This document shows, piece after piece, positions 16,549 to 24,802 of a stretch of 64,000 nucleotides of DNA. The stretch is from NCBI RefSeq assembly GCF_001921215.1, contig NZ_MSIF01000002.1:186001-250000 (forward strand). The letters run 5' to 3'. Made by a program: the position numbers and the translations under genes. Every line of letters starts with the position of its first letter. Position 1 is the first letter of the stretch. Origin of the DNA: Actinophytocola xinjiangensis. GTDB lineage: Bacteria; Actinomycetota; Actinomycetes; Mycobacteriales; Pseudonocardiaceae. The notes below the pieces were generated by a model. The model was not told the DNA's origin. It saw only the letters and a list, made by a program, of their open reading frames with translations, and searched no databases.

Positions 16549-16857
16549 ATGGACGGCTATCGCATCGGCCAGGACGGGCTCGGCGGGGTGGCGGGGGTCT
16601 GGGCGGAACTGCGCGCCGGGCTCGCCAGCGACGCCGCTGCGGCGGCGAGGCTGGTCGCGGTGGTGGCACCGGGCCACGAGCCGGCGAGCGGGTTCGTCGC
16701 CAGCGACCAGAACAACTCCGGCACCGCCCTGCAGGCCGCGATCACCCAGATGCAGGCCTTTGTGGACAGTTACCTGGACGGCCTCGGGCAGACCGAGTCG
16801 CAGTACGAGGCCGAGGAAGCCAGCGGCAGCCGGACCTACCAGAGCGGGAGTCGATGA
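16549..16857 (+). CDS. Small WXG100/EspC-like ESX secretion-associated protein
   Basis: A 102-residue helical protein. A WAEL element near residues 18-21 lies in the first helix, a turn rich in small residues follows, and a second helix ends in YLDGLGQTESQYEAEE, the usual end of EspC/WXG100-like proteins. These are secreted as helical hairpins by type VII (ESX) systems. It stands directly before a PPE-like gene and an EspG gene, which supports the assignment. The exact family (EspC-type PF10824-like versus generic WXG100) is not certain. Confidence 0.7.
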   Translation: MDGYRIGQDGLGGVAGVWAELRAGLASDAAAAARLVAVVAPGHEPASGFVASDQNNSGTALQAAITQMQAFVDSYLDGLGQTESQYEAEEASGSRTYQSGSR

Positions 16858-16858
16858 G

Positions 16859-18256
16859 ATGGGCGACATGGACGGCGACAGGGACGGGTTCATCAGGGGC
16901 GCCGCGATCGGCGGCGCGGCCGGGGCGGCGGTCGCCGGACTCCCGGGGATGCTGGTGGGAGGCGGCGCGGGCGGGCTTCTCGGCCTGGCCTACGCCCAGA
17001 AGCCGGTGGTCGAGAACTTCTCCACGTCGCTGCAGAACGATCTGGCGCCGGAGACGGTGACCCTGGACGCACACCAGATCTACGTGCGCATCACCACCGG
17101 CCCCGGCTCCGGGTCGCTGGTCGAGGCGAAGGCCGCCGCCGACGAGCTGGCGAGCAGCTTCGCCGAGCGGGCCGGCCAGGTCGCGCGGGCCCGCTCGGTG
17201 GCCGCCTCGGCGTGGGAGGGGCAGGCGTCGGCCGCGGCCTCGGCGGCGGCCACCCCGCTGGACGAGAGCTTCGCCGTCGCCCGCCAGCAGCTCGCCGCCA
17301 ACGCGCAGGCGCTGGACGCCGAGATCGCCGCGTTCGACCACATCCGTTCACAGGTCGAGCCGGTGCCGCCGACGCCGCCGCAGAGCGGCGTTGCCAACGC
17401 CGTGAACCCGTTCCAGACCGACACGGACGCGGCGATCAACGCCTACAACGCCATGGCGGCCAAGAACATCCAGCTCTACGAGGGCTACGTTGCCGACACC
17501 GGCGCGGCGCGCGGCCAGGTGCCGCGCGAGTACGCGCAGCCGGCGCCGCTGCTGGCCTCGGCGGCGGCGGTGACCCGCACCGGGTCGCCGATCGGGAACA
17601 CGGCGGCGCCGCCGCCGCAGGTCGGTGGCGGTGGCGCGGGGGAGCCGGCGGCGGCCACCGCCGCGAACGCGGCCGGCGGCTCCGGTGCCGGTGCTGGTGC
17701 TGGTGCTGGTTCCGCCGGTGCCGGTGCCGGCGGGGGTTCTGGTTCCGGCGGCGGCGTGTCCGGGGGTGCTGAGGCCGGCCGGCAGAGCCCCTCGCTGACC
17801 ACGCCCTCGGCGACCGCTCCCGGCGGGGTGCCGCTGGTGCCGCCGGTGCGCGACGCGTTCACCAGCGCGCCGCTGGCCGGTCGCCCGCCCCGGACCACCG
17901 ATACCCAGCGCGGCTTCACGGCCGGTGGTGGCGGCGGTGTCGGTGCCTTCGGTCCCGGGGTGGGGGCCACCGCCGGCCCCACCCCGCGCGGCCAGGTCGT
18001 GGCCCCCGGCCCGGTGGTCGGGCAGTCCCCCACACCGGCGCCACCGCCGCCCGGTCGTGGCCCCGGTGGCGCGCCGGTGCCGCCGGCACGCGGCGCGACC
18101 GGCCCGGCCGGCATGCCGATGGGTGCCCCCGGCGGTCGCGCCAACGGCGACGAGGACGAGGAGCACCGCCGCAAGTACCGCGTCGAACCGGACGACAAGG
18201 AGCTGTTCGGTGTGGACGAGCCGTACGTGCCGCCGGTGATCGGGGACCGCCGGTGA
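16859..18256 (+). CDS. PPE-like ESX substrate with Gly/Pro-rich tail
   Basis: A 465-residue protein. A glycine-zipper-like N terminus (GAAIGGAAGAAVAGLPG) is followed by a helical region (about 55-180) with the WxG variant AWEG. From about residue 240 the sequence is low-complexity Gly/Ala/Pro/Ser. The charged end DEDEEHRRKYRVEPDD...LFG is typical of actinobacterial ESX-associated PPE-like proteins. The ATG lies one base after the preceding stop. It probably pairs with the small protein before it and is recognised by the EspG encoded next. The low-complexity part is a simple-repeat DNA segment (GGTGCTGGTGCTGGT) prone to length change. Confidence 0.78.
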   Translation: MGDMDGDRDGFIRGAAIGGAAGAAVAGLPGMLVGGGAGGLLGLAYAQKPVVENFSTSLQNDLAPETVTLDAHQIYVRITTGPGSGSLVEAKAAADELASSFAERAGQVARARSVAASAWEGQASAAASAAATPLDESFAVARQQLAANAQALDAEIAAFDHIRSQVEPVPPTPPQSGVANAVNPFQTDTDAAINAYNAMAAKNIQLYEGYVADTGAARGQVPREYAQPAPLLASAAAVTRTGSPIGNTAAPPPQVGGGGAGEPAAATAANAAGGSGAGAGAGAGSAGAGAGGGSGSGGGVSGGAEAGRQSPSLTTPSATAPGGVPLVPPVRDAFTSAPLAGRPPRTTDTQRGFTAGGGGGVGAFGPGVGATAGPTPRGQVVAPGPVVGQSPTPAPPPPGRGPGGAPVPPARGATGPAGMPMGAPGGRANGDEDEEHRRKYRVEPDDKELFGVDEPYVPPVIGDRR

Positions 18257-19053
18257 TGGCGCTGAAGGGGTCCGTGCGCACCCTGACCCTGAACCTGACG
18301 ACCCTGCACACCCTGATCCGCTGGCGCCAGGCCGAACCGCACCCGGTCCTCGCCACCGCCCCGACCTGGTACGACGAGGACACCCTGCGGGCGTTGGACC
18401 GCCACGCCCACGCGGAACTGGAGGCCAACGACCGGGCGTGGCGCGGCGGCCCCGACGACGAGCTGGCGGAGACGGTCGCCGCCATCCTGCGCCCGGACCG
18501 GGAGTGGTACGGCTGGATCAGCACGACGGTCGAGGGCCGCCCGTTCCGCTACGGGCTGCTGGCGGTGGCCGCCTACCAGGAGGCGGCGCTGGTGATCCGC
18601 AACCAGGACACCGACACCGTCACCCTGTCCACCTGCCGGCCCGCGGAGCTGCCGGAGGTGTTCCTCAACCACCTGCCGGCGGTCCCGCCGGCCTCCGACG
18701 CCCCGGTTTCCGCGCCCTACCAGGACTTCCTGGCCTCCACCCAACCGGAGGGCGACGGCTTCACCGGGTTCGGCACGCTGGCCGGCGGCCCGGAGGTCGG
18801 GGAACTCAACGAGATCCTCGCCCGCCCGCGCACCGGGGGCGGGAGCCTGTACACGGCCCGCCGGGCGGGCACCCTCGGCACGCGCCGCCGCTGCCCCCAC
18901 CCGGTGAACTACCTGGACACGGTGACCGGACGGTGGCTGACCCAGCTGACCACGACGGCGCACGGCACCCTCGCCACCGTCCAACCGGCCGGGCGGGACC
19001 TGATCGCCGCCCACCTGGCGGACGCCGACCGCCACCTCGGACAGGGGGAATGA
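18256..19053 (+). CDS. espG: ESX secretion-associated protein EspG
   Basis: A 265-residue EspG-family protein, a cytosolic chaperone that binds PE-PPE type substrates before export by ESX systems. The family pattern is visible: an N-terminal LRALDRHAHAELEANDR helix, the beta-rich middle (EWYGWISTTVEGRPFRYGLLAV) and the C-terminal NYLDTVTGRWLTQLTT. The ATG overlaps the stop of the PPE-like gene; a GTG three bases upstream is also possible. The pairing of PPE-like and EspG genes is strong context. It ends just before a bidirectional terminator. Confidence 0.85.
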   Translation: MALKGSVRTLTLNLTTLHTLIRWRQAEPHPVLATAPTWYDEDTLRALDRHAHAELEANDRAWRGGPDDELAETVAAILRPDREWYGWISTTVEGRPFRYGLLAVAAYQEAALVIRNQDTDTVTLSTCRPAELPEVFLNHLPAVPPASDAPVSAPYQDFLASTQPEGDGFTGFGTLAGGPEVGELNEILARPRTGGGSLYTARRAGTLGTRRRCPHPVNYLDTVTGRWLTQLTTTAHGTLATVQPAGRDLIAAHLADADRHLGQGE

Positions 19054-19055
19054 CG

Positions 19056-19087
19056 GGGAGGTGGCGTGCCGTGGCGCGCCACCTCCC
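19056..19087. terminator. Bidirectional terminator between espG and the SPFH operon
   Basis: GGGAGGTGGCG and CGCCACCTCCC form an 11-bp perfect stem with a 10-base loop, in the 38-base gap between convergent genes. Confidence 0.75.
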
Positions 19088-19091
19088 TCGC

Positions 19092-19523
19092 TCAGCCGTC
19101 GATCTCGCGTTGGTTGCGGCGCAGCAGGTCCAGGTCGACGTGACCGGCGGCGGCCGTGGCGACGGCGGCCTCGGCCGCCGCCACCAGCGGTTCGATCCGG
19201 GCGACGACCGGCTCGCGGGCCGACGGTGGGATGGCGGCGGCCGCGATCAGCTGCTCGTCGAGCTGGCGGAGTTGCTGGTCCAGCGCCACGCGGACCTCGA
19301 TCTGGGCGGCGTCGCCCAGGGGGAGAGCCTCAAGGGACCGGGTGGCGGCGACCAGACGCCGGTGGAGCTTCGCCTCGGGGGAATGGGCGCCGGCCCACTC
19401 GGGCGGTGCGCCCGGGGTGAGGGTGGCCGCCGCCCGCTGCTTGCCCCGCGCGGCCAGGGCCACGACGAAGGCCAGCACGGCCAGGACGACGACCACCAGA
19501 ACCACGATGATCACGGTGCCCAC
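19092..19523 (-). CDS. Small single-pass membrane protein (YdjH-like position)
   Basis: A 143-residue protein with one N-terminal transmembrane helix (VIIVVLVVVVLAVLAFVVALAA) followed by a short basic stretch and an Ala/Leu-rich helical cytosolic domain. I do not recognise a Pfam family with certainty. It is the last gene of a three-gene leftward operon, four bases after the zinc-ribbon gene. Its position and topology resemble B. subtilis YdjH in the pspA-ydjGHI operon, where the membrane proteins anchor a stress complex; this is inference from architecture, not from sequence identity. Confidence 0.65.
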   Translation of the reverse strand: MGTVIIVVLVVVVLAVLAFVVALAARGKQRAAATLTPGAPPEWAGAHSPEAKLHRRLVAATRSLEALPLGDAAQIEVRVALDQQLRQLDEQLIAAAAIPPSAREPVVARIEPLVAAAEAAVATAAAGHVDLDLLRRNQREIDG

Positions 19524-19527
19524 CGGG

Positions 19528-20859
19528 TCAGCCTCCCCGGGACTGGTACACGATGACGATCCCGGCCACGACCACCAGCGCCACCAGCACCGCGATGGTG
19601 ACCTTGATCTTGCTGATCGGCCGGCGGCCCTGGACCTCGCCGGTCACACCGTTGATGCACACCTGGAACGGCCGGCCCTCGTAGACCACGGTCAGCAGCC
19701 ACACCGGCAGCAGCAGGTACTTGAACCGCATGTCGCGCCAGTGCGAGTTCTGCGAGTGGACCTTTTGCACGTCCCCGCCGATGTCGCGGCGGACGGTGCG
19801 GTCGATCTCGGCCTCCATCCGCTCCTTGGCCGGCTCGAAGCACTGCTCGGCGGTGCGGTCGTAGGTACGGCTCAGGTGACCGGCCACGTACTCCGCCGAG
19901 TACGGGCGGGCCTGCTGGGTCGGCCACGGCTCCAGCGCCGCCACCTTCTTCTCGTCCAGGCCCGTGTTCGCCATCACCGGGATGTCGTCGAACACGTTGT
20001 GCACCCGGCCGGACCTGGGCGACCAGCGGATCCGGGTCTCCGTCCGCTGGTTGTCACCCGACCCGACGGTCACCGTGTACCGCGTGCCGCGCTCGCCCCG
20101 GTAGTCGGTGTCGGCGGTCGCGTCGAAGGTGAAGTAGGCGATGTAGACGCTCGCGAACGACCCCGCCTCGGAGTACTTCTTGAACTCCGTCGGCGCGAAC
20201 CACCTGCTCTTGATCCACTTCTCGACGACCTCACGTGCCGCCGGCTCGGCCACCTGGAAGGGCAGCACCGCGTCCACCGGCAGCCGGTTCGGGGCGTCGT
20301 GGATGTCGTCGCGCTGGATCGGGGTCGCGCAGTACGGGCAGCGGGTCGCGGTCAGCGTGCCGCCGAACGTGGTGTGCCCACCACAGTTCTGGCAGACGAT
20401 CTCCTTCTCCGCGCCCGGCTGCACCTGCGCGCGGGCCTGCGCCGAACTGATCCCGCGCAGGTCGTGCTCGACGACACTGCGGCCGGCGTCCTCGATGATC
20501 GGCTGCTCGTTGCCGCACGCCGGGCACTTCAGCAACTGCGCGGAAATGTCGAACACCAGCTGCGCGCCACACTGGTGACACGGGTAGGTCCTGGTCTGTT
20601 CGGTCGTGTGCAGGGTCGCCCGCACCACCTGCTGGGGCGCCGGTGGCTGCTGGCGCTGCGGCGGTTGCTGGTGCGGTGGCTGCTGCTGCTGGGGCGGGAA
20701 CGGCGGCGGACCCTGTTGTGGCCCACCGGGAAACGGCGGCGGCCCACCCGGCCCCGGCAACGGCGGCGGACCCTGTTGTGGCCCACCCGGTCCGCCCGGG
20801 AACGGCGGCGGACCCCCAGGCCCACCCGGCAGCGGCGGCGGCCCGCCCGGCCCGGTCAC
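19528..20859 (-). CDS. Zinc-ribbon membrane protein (YdjG-like)
   Basis: A 443-residue protein. It opens with about 85 residues of Pro/Gly/Gln-rich repeats. Cys4-type ribbon pairs follow: CHQC...CPAC near 100-120 and CQNC...CPYC near 155-180. A folded domain (about 190-400) and one or two C-terminal hydrophobic segments (LLLPVWLLTVVYEG and ISKIKVTIAVLVALVVVAGIVIVY) complete it. B. subtilis YdjG, a TFIIB-like zinc-ribbon membrane protein acting with the SPFH protein YdjI, has the same plan. The GTG start overlaps the stop of the SPFH gene (GTGA). The N-terminal repeats are encoded by near-identical DNA units and may vary between strains. Confidence 0.8.
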   Translation of the reverse strand: MTGPGGPPPLPGGPGGPPPFPGGPGGPQQGPPPLPGPGGPPPFPGGPQQGPPPFPPQQQQPPHQQPPQRQQPPAPQQVVRATLHTTEQTRTYPCHQCGAQLVFDISAQLLKCPACGNEQPIIEDAGRSVVEHDLRGISSAQARAQVQPGAEKEIVCQNCGGHTTFGGTLTATRCPYCATPIQRDDIHDAPNRLPVDAVLPFQVAEPAAREVVEKWIKSRWFAPTEFKKYSEAGSFASVYIAYFTFDATADTDYRGERGTRYTVTVGSGDNQRTETRIRWSPRSGRVHNVFDDIPVMANTGLDEKKVAALEPWPTQQARPYSAEYVAGHLSRTYDRTAEQCFEPAKERMEAEIDRTVRRDIGGDVQKVHSQNSHWRDMRFKYLLLPVWLLTVVYEGRPFQVCINGVTGEVQGRRPISKIKVTIAVLVALVVVAGIVIVYQSRGG

Positions 20860-22019
20860 GGCGTGTTCCCCGGCGCCGGACCCGACCCCGGCAGCGGTGG
20901 CGGTCCGGCCGGCGCGAACAGCGCCGCCAGCGCCGGCACCGTCTGGGCCGCCGCCCACCCCGCCATCCCGTTGGTCCACACCAGCGAGGCCGGCGTGACC
21001 TGACCGGCCGCGACGAACCCGCGCAGCTGGTCGGCGGTGTACGGACCGGCGGCCTGACCGCTGATCTCCACGTGGAACTGCTGGGCCGCCGGCAACGGCG
21101 GTGGTCCGGCCGGCGGCGCGGCGGCCGGCGGCGCCTGCCCGGCGGCCATCATGGTGCCCATCTGCTGACCCAGCGCCATCCCCAGCCCGGCGCCCATCAT
21201 GCTGCCGGCGCCGCCGCCGGGGTTGCGCGCCGCCTCGACCATCGCCTCGGCGGCCGCGCCCTGCTGGAGCCGGTCCATCGGGCCGACGTTGTCCAGGTAG
21301 CGGGCCTGCTCGACCCCGCGGGCGACCCCGCGGGTCATGGCCTCGGTGACCTCCTCCGGCAGGGTGATCGTCATGACGACGTCCTCGATCTTGAGGCCGA
21401 ACTCGTCGTCGACGCGTTCCTGGACGTAGTCCTTGAGTCTGCCGGCCAGCTCGGTCTGCTTGCCCTGCAGGTCGATCACGCCGAGCCCGGACTCCAGCAC
21501 CATGTCGGAGAACGCCTGGGTGATCACCCGGCGCAGCAGTTCGGAGATCTCGTCGGTGCTCACCGAGGAGTCGGTGCCGATCACCTCGCGCAGGAAGATC
21601 TCCGGGTCGGCGATCCGCAGTACGCACAGCCCGTTGGCGCGGACCTGGACCATGGTGAAGTCCGGGTCGCGCACGGTGACCGGGCTGGGCGTGCCCCAGC
21701 GCAGGTCGGTGATCGGGCGGGTGTTGATGAAGTACACCTCGCTGCGGAACGGGCTGCGGAACCCGTGCTCCCATCCCTGCAACGTGGACAGGATCGGCAG
21801 GCTCTCGGTCACCAGCTGGTAGTGACCCGGCCCGAACTGGTCGGCGAGCTTTCCCCGGTACACGAACACCGCGCGCTGGCCCTCACGGACGATCAGCTCG
21901 GCGCCGTTCTTGATCTCGTTCTCGTAGCGGGGAAAACGCCAGGCGAGCGTCGAGCGGCTGTCGTCGAGCCACTCGATGATGTCGACGAGCTCGCCCTTGA
22001 GCTTCGAGATGATCCCCAT
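20856..22019 (-). CDS. SPFH-domain protein with C-terminal GYF_2 domain (YdjI-like)
   Basis: A 387-residue protein of the 'virion core protein'/YdjI branch of SPFH proteins. It starts MGIISKLKGELVDIIEWLDD, the usual opening of this branch, and the SPFH core reaches to about residue 230. A Gly/Met/Ala-rich hinge follows, then a GYF_2 domain (AGPYTADQLRGFVAAGQV, near 325-375). A Pro-rich end completes it. SPFH proteins oligomerise on membranes. It leads the operon (SPFH, zinc ribbon, small membrane protein), with GGAAGGAA before the ATG. In Bacillus the equivalent proteins recruit PspA during envelope stress; no PspA gene is in this window. Confidence 0.87.
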   Translation of the reverse strand: MGIISKLKGELVDIIEWLDDSRSTLAWRFPRYENEIKNGAELIVREGQRAVFVYRGKLADQFGPGHYQLVTESLPILSTLQGWEHGFRSPFRSEVYFINTRPITDLRWGTPSPVTVRDPDFTMVQVRANGLCVLRIADPEIFLREVIGTDSSVSTDEISELLRRVITQAFSDMVLESGLGVIDLQGKQTELAGRLKDYVQERVDDEFGLKIEDVVMTITLPEEVTEAMTRGVARGVEQARYLDNVGPMDRLQQGAAAEAMVEAARNPGGGAGSMMGAGLGMALGQQMGTMMAAGQAPPAAAPPAGPPPLPAAQQFHVEISGQAAGPYTADQLRGFVAAGQVTPASLVWTNGMAGWAAAQTVPALAALFAPAGPPPLPGSGPAPGNTP

Positions 22020-22149
22020 GCCGTTCCTTCCGGCCGCGATTGCACCAGAGGCGAGTCTAGGTGGGTGGCCGGTCCGCACGGGGCCGAAGGGGCGATGAAG
22101 TGGTGATGTCGCCACGGCCGGCGGGGGTGTCTGGGTAACATCCGCACAC

Positions 22150-22800
22150 ATGGTCGAACGTTTCGCCGTGACACGCCGTGTCGCTGCCGTGATCCTCGGT
22201 GCCCTGTTGACGCTCACCGCCTGTTCCTCCGGTGACTCCGGTGACGGTGATGATGGCGGTGGTGAGGGCGGCGGCGGGACCGCGCCCGCCACGGAGAACT
22301 CCGGTGTCTCGGCGCTGGAGAACGTCACCGGTGACCAGTTCTGTGAGCTGCTGCCCGCGGCGTCGGTCGAGTCCGCCCTGGACACCACGGTCTCGGGCAG
22401 CGAGAGCACCGAACGCGGCCGGGCGCCGGAGCGGACCACGCCGTACTTCCTGACCAGGGAGTGCGACTACGACACCGATACCTACAAGCTGTCCACCGAG
22501 GTCACCACCGAGTGGGACGAGAGCACCTCCGACGAGGACGTCCTGCAGGGAGTGTTCACCGACGCCGTCGGAGAGAACGCCGGTGGGTTCGAGCCGGTGG
22601 ACGGCCTTGGCACGGTCGCGGGGTACGGAAAGGACGCGGCGCTGGCCGGGGCCGACGTCGCCGGCACCTACCTGGCCGTGGTGTTCACCGTCGGTGACGA
22701 ACGGTTGTCGCTGACTCTGCACACCCTGGGCGACACCGAGTTGACGGCGCTGAAGCCGCTGGCCGAGGAGCTGCTGACCGGGCTGAGGGAAACCGGCTGA
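22150..22800 (+). CDS. Lipoprotein of unknown function (DUF3558-like)
   Basis: A 216-residue probable lipoprotein. The signal peptide ends in the lipobox LTAC near residue 25, followed by a Ser/Asp/Gly-rich linker and a globular domain from about 55. The domain begins with a CELLPAASVESAL motif, resembling the DUF3558 group of actinobacterial lipoproteins, whose role is unknown. It is divergent from the SPFH operon, sharing a 130-base promoter region, and is followed by the toxin-associated genes after 109 bases. No partner function can be named. Confidence 0.75.
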   Translation: MVERFAVTRRVAAVILGALLTLTACSSGDSGDGDDGGGEGGGGTAPATENSGVSALENVTGDQFCELLPAASVESALDTTVSGSESTERGRAPERTTPYFLTRECDYDTDTYKLSTEVTTEWDESTSDEDVLQGVFTDAVGENAGGFEPVDGLGTVAGYGKDAALAGADVAGTYLAVVFTVGDERLSLTLHTLGDTELTALKPLAEELLTGLRETG

Positions 22801-22909
22801 TCACCCCGGATTTTCCTTCGCACAGATTCTCGTCCCGAGTGGAACGATCCCCTCCCGCCCGTGGTCGGAGGGCTGACTGTGATCACCGCGACATACTGGG
22901 GGCAACCCG

Positions 22910-24163
22910 ATGGGCTATGAGGTCAACGAGGAGCAGCTGGGCGACTTCGGGCGTTACCTGGCCGCCGAAGCGGGCACCACGTTGCCCGCCATCGAGACGC
23001 TCGCCCGCGAGGAGGGGATGAGCTCCGACGGGTTCAAGGGCGTGCTCGAACCACTGGGGGACGTGGTCACCGGCGAGGCGTCGGTCCTGGTCGGTGAGGC
23101 GTTCAGCCTGATGCAGGAGAAGCTGTGCGATCTCGGTGACTCGGTCATCGCCGCGGCCAAGACCTACGGCTACGTCGACGAGGGCACCGCGTCGCTGTTC
23201 GAGACCAGCGGGCTGAGCGGGGACAACGGCGAGGACATCACCTTCGGGTCCGGCAACGAGAACTACGCCGAGGGCGGCTCGTCCTCGTTCCACGTCACCG
23301 CGACCGACATCGGTGAGGTCGACCGTCCCGAGTCGAGCTTCGCCGACGACGTGGACGCCGGCGCGGTGCTCGACGTGGTCAACTGGATCTGGTCGGAGTT
23401 CAACGTGGACGGCGGCAAGTCGTTCGTGGACTCCATCCTGGAGCCGCTGGCCGGCAACCCCAACAGCATCAAGGCCAACGGCGAGGCCTGGGTGAGCGTG
23501 GGCGGCAACTTCGGCCTGATGGCCTCGAACCTGCTGGACAACGCGCTCACCCTGGCGCGCGACGACTGGGGCGGCGACGCGGCCGACTCCTTCCAGGACT
23601 TCCTGTCCTCGTACTGGGAGAAGGGTGCGGTCTGGGCCGGCGAGAAGCTGGGCGAGTTCATCTCCAAGGGCTTCGAGAAGATCGCCGAGGTCTCCATCGC
23701 GATCGCGCAGCTCGCGGTCGACGCGATCAACAAGCTGCTGAAGGTCGCCGCCAAGATCGCCGCGAAGTTCATCCCGTACGTCGGTTGGGCGTGGACGGCC
23801 ATCGAGTACGCGGCCAAGGCCGTGAGCCTCATCCCCGGTGTCGGCTTCGACATCGACGCGCTGCACGACAACATCATGGAGGTCATCGACCTCGCCCAGA
23901 AGATCTTCGGCCTGTACGAGTCGCTGGAGCAGGTCGTGGCGACCATGCAGGACTACTTCAACACCGCGCAGGACCTGGTCGACACCATCAAGTCGATCCC
24001 CGAGGTGAGCAACCTGGAGGACGCGGCCAGCACCCTGCAGACGATCAACGACAACATGGCGGCCCTGGAGGAGCAGCAGGGCACCCTGGAGGAGAACATC
24101 GCCGCCGCCGAGGAGTCGCTGACCGAACTCGACGGCGTGGCCGCCGACGCCGAGAACAAGTAG
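22910..24163 (+). CDS. Helical WXG100-like protein upstream of the RHS toxin
   Basis: A 417-residue, mostly helical acidic protein. Residues 1-100 resemble an ESX WXG100/EspC-type hairpin. A second helical unit (about 150-260) carries ALTLARDDWGGDAADSFQDFLSSYW, a WxG motif in classic hairpin context. A hydrophobic stretch (AAKIAAKFIPYVGWAWTAIEYAAKA) and a C-terminal coiled coil (about 345-415) complete it. The RHS protein two genes on has a comparable helical/hydrophobic leader, so this may be a paired export partner (inference). No named family recognised. The next gene follows after 12 bases. Confidence 0.72.
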   Translation: MGYEVNEEQLGDFGRYLAAEAGTTLPAIETLAREEGMSSDGFKGVLEPLGDVVTGEASVLVGEAFSLMQEKLCDLGDSVIAAAKTYGYVDEGTASLFETSGLSGDNGEDITFGSGNENYAEGGSSSFHVTATDIGEVDRPESSFADDVDAGAVLDVVNWIWSEFNVDGGKSFVDSILEPLAGNPNSIKANGEAWVSVGGNFGLMASNLLDNALTLARDDWGGDAADSFQDFLSSYWEKGAVWAGEKLGEFISKGFEKIAEVSIAIAQLAVDAINKLLKVAAKIAAKFIPYVGWAWTAIEYAAKAVSLIPGVGFDIDALHDNIMEVIDLAQKIFGLYESLEQVVATMQDYFNTAQDLVDTIKSIPEVSNLEDAASTLQTINDNMAALEEQQGTLEENIAAAEESLTELDGVAADAENK

Positions 24164-24175
24164 GGGGACCCGCAC

Positions 24176-24688
24176 ATGAACATGACTGCTTTCGGCACCC
24201 AGCAGATGATCCAGGCCGAGCGGGAGCTGGACGGCCGGATCGACTTCGCGTTCAGCAAGGCGGCCGAGCTCCGGGAGAAGATGGCCGAGGTCGACGAGAA
24301 GCTGGCCAAGGACAACGCGCCGCCCACGGCGCGGGAGGTCGAGCAGTTCCGCGCCTACATCCAGGGCCACGCCCAGACCGCGGAGTGGCAGGTCGTCCTG
24401 GAGCGCATCGCGCGCGGTGAGCTGACCTGGCGCAAGATCGTCGAGGACCTCGCCGAGAACCAGGTCGACCGGGACGTCTCGGCGGCGATGGCCTCGCTGT
24501 CGAAGGTGGCCAAGCCCTCGTTCGAGGAGTTGGTGGCCTCCGGCGTGCTGCCCGACCCGGCCGCGGTGACCGCCGAGGACAAGCCCAAGCCGGAGGAGTC
24601 GGCCAGGGAGTCGCGCCGGGCCCGCCCGGCCTACGGCGACAACGACGACGACTGGAACGAGGACCAGTCGATCTTCGTGCGGCGCTGA
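24176..24688 (+). CDS. Unknown helical protein in the RHS toxin operon
   Basis: A 170-residue protein, alpha-helical over residues 1-130 and then a charged, disordered end (KPKPEESARESRR...DDDWNEDQSIFVRR). No known family is recognised. It has AGGGGGAC before the ATG and lies between the WXG-like gene and the RHS toxin, so a chaperone or ESX-targeting role is plausible but unproven. Acidic tails with D/E-W/F residues are common in ESX-associated proteins. Confidence 0.65.
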   Translation: MNMTAFGTQQMIQAERELDGRIDFAFSKAAELREKMAEVDEKLAKDNAPPTAREVEQFRAYIQGHAQTAEWQVVLERIARGELTWRKIVEDLAENQVDRDVSAAMASLSKVAKPSFEELVASGVLPDPAAVTAEDKPKPEESARESRRARPAYGDNDDDWNEDQSIFVRR

Positions 24689-24802
24689 TGCGGCGTTGAT
24701 CACGGAAAACGTGTTCTGGAGACGCTGATTCCCTTGTAGGGTGGGAAAGCGGTCGGCCGAGGGTCCACTCGGTACGGATGGCTTTCACAGGGGGCGGTGC
24801 GC

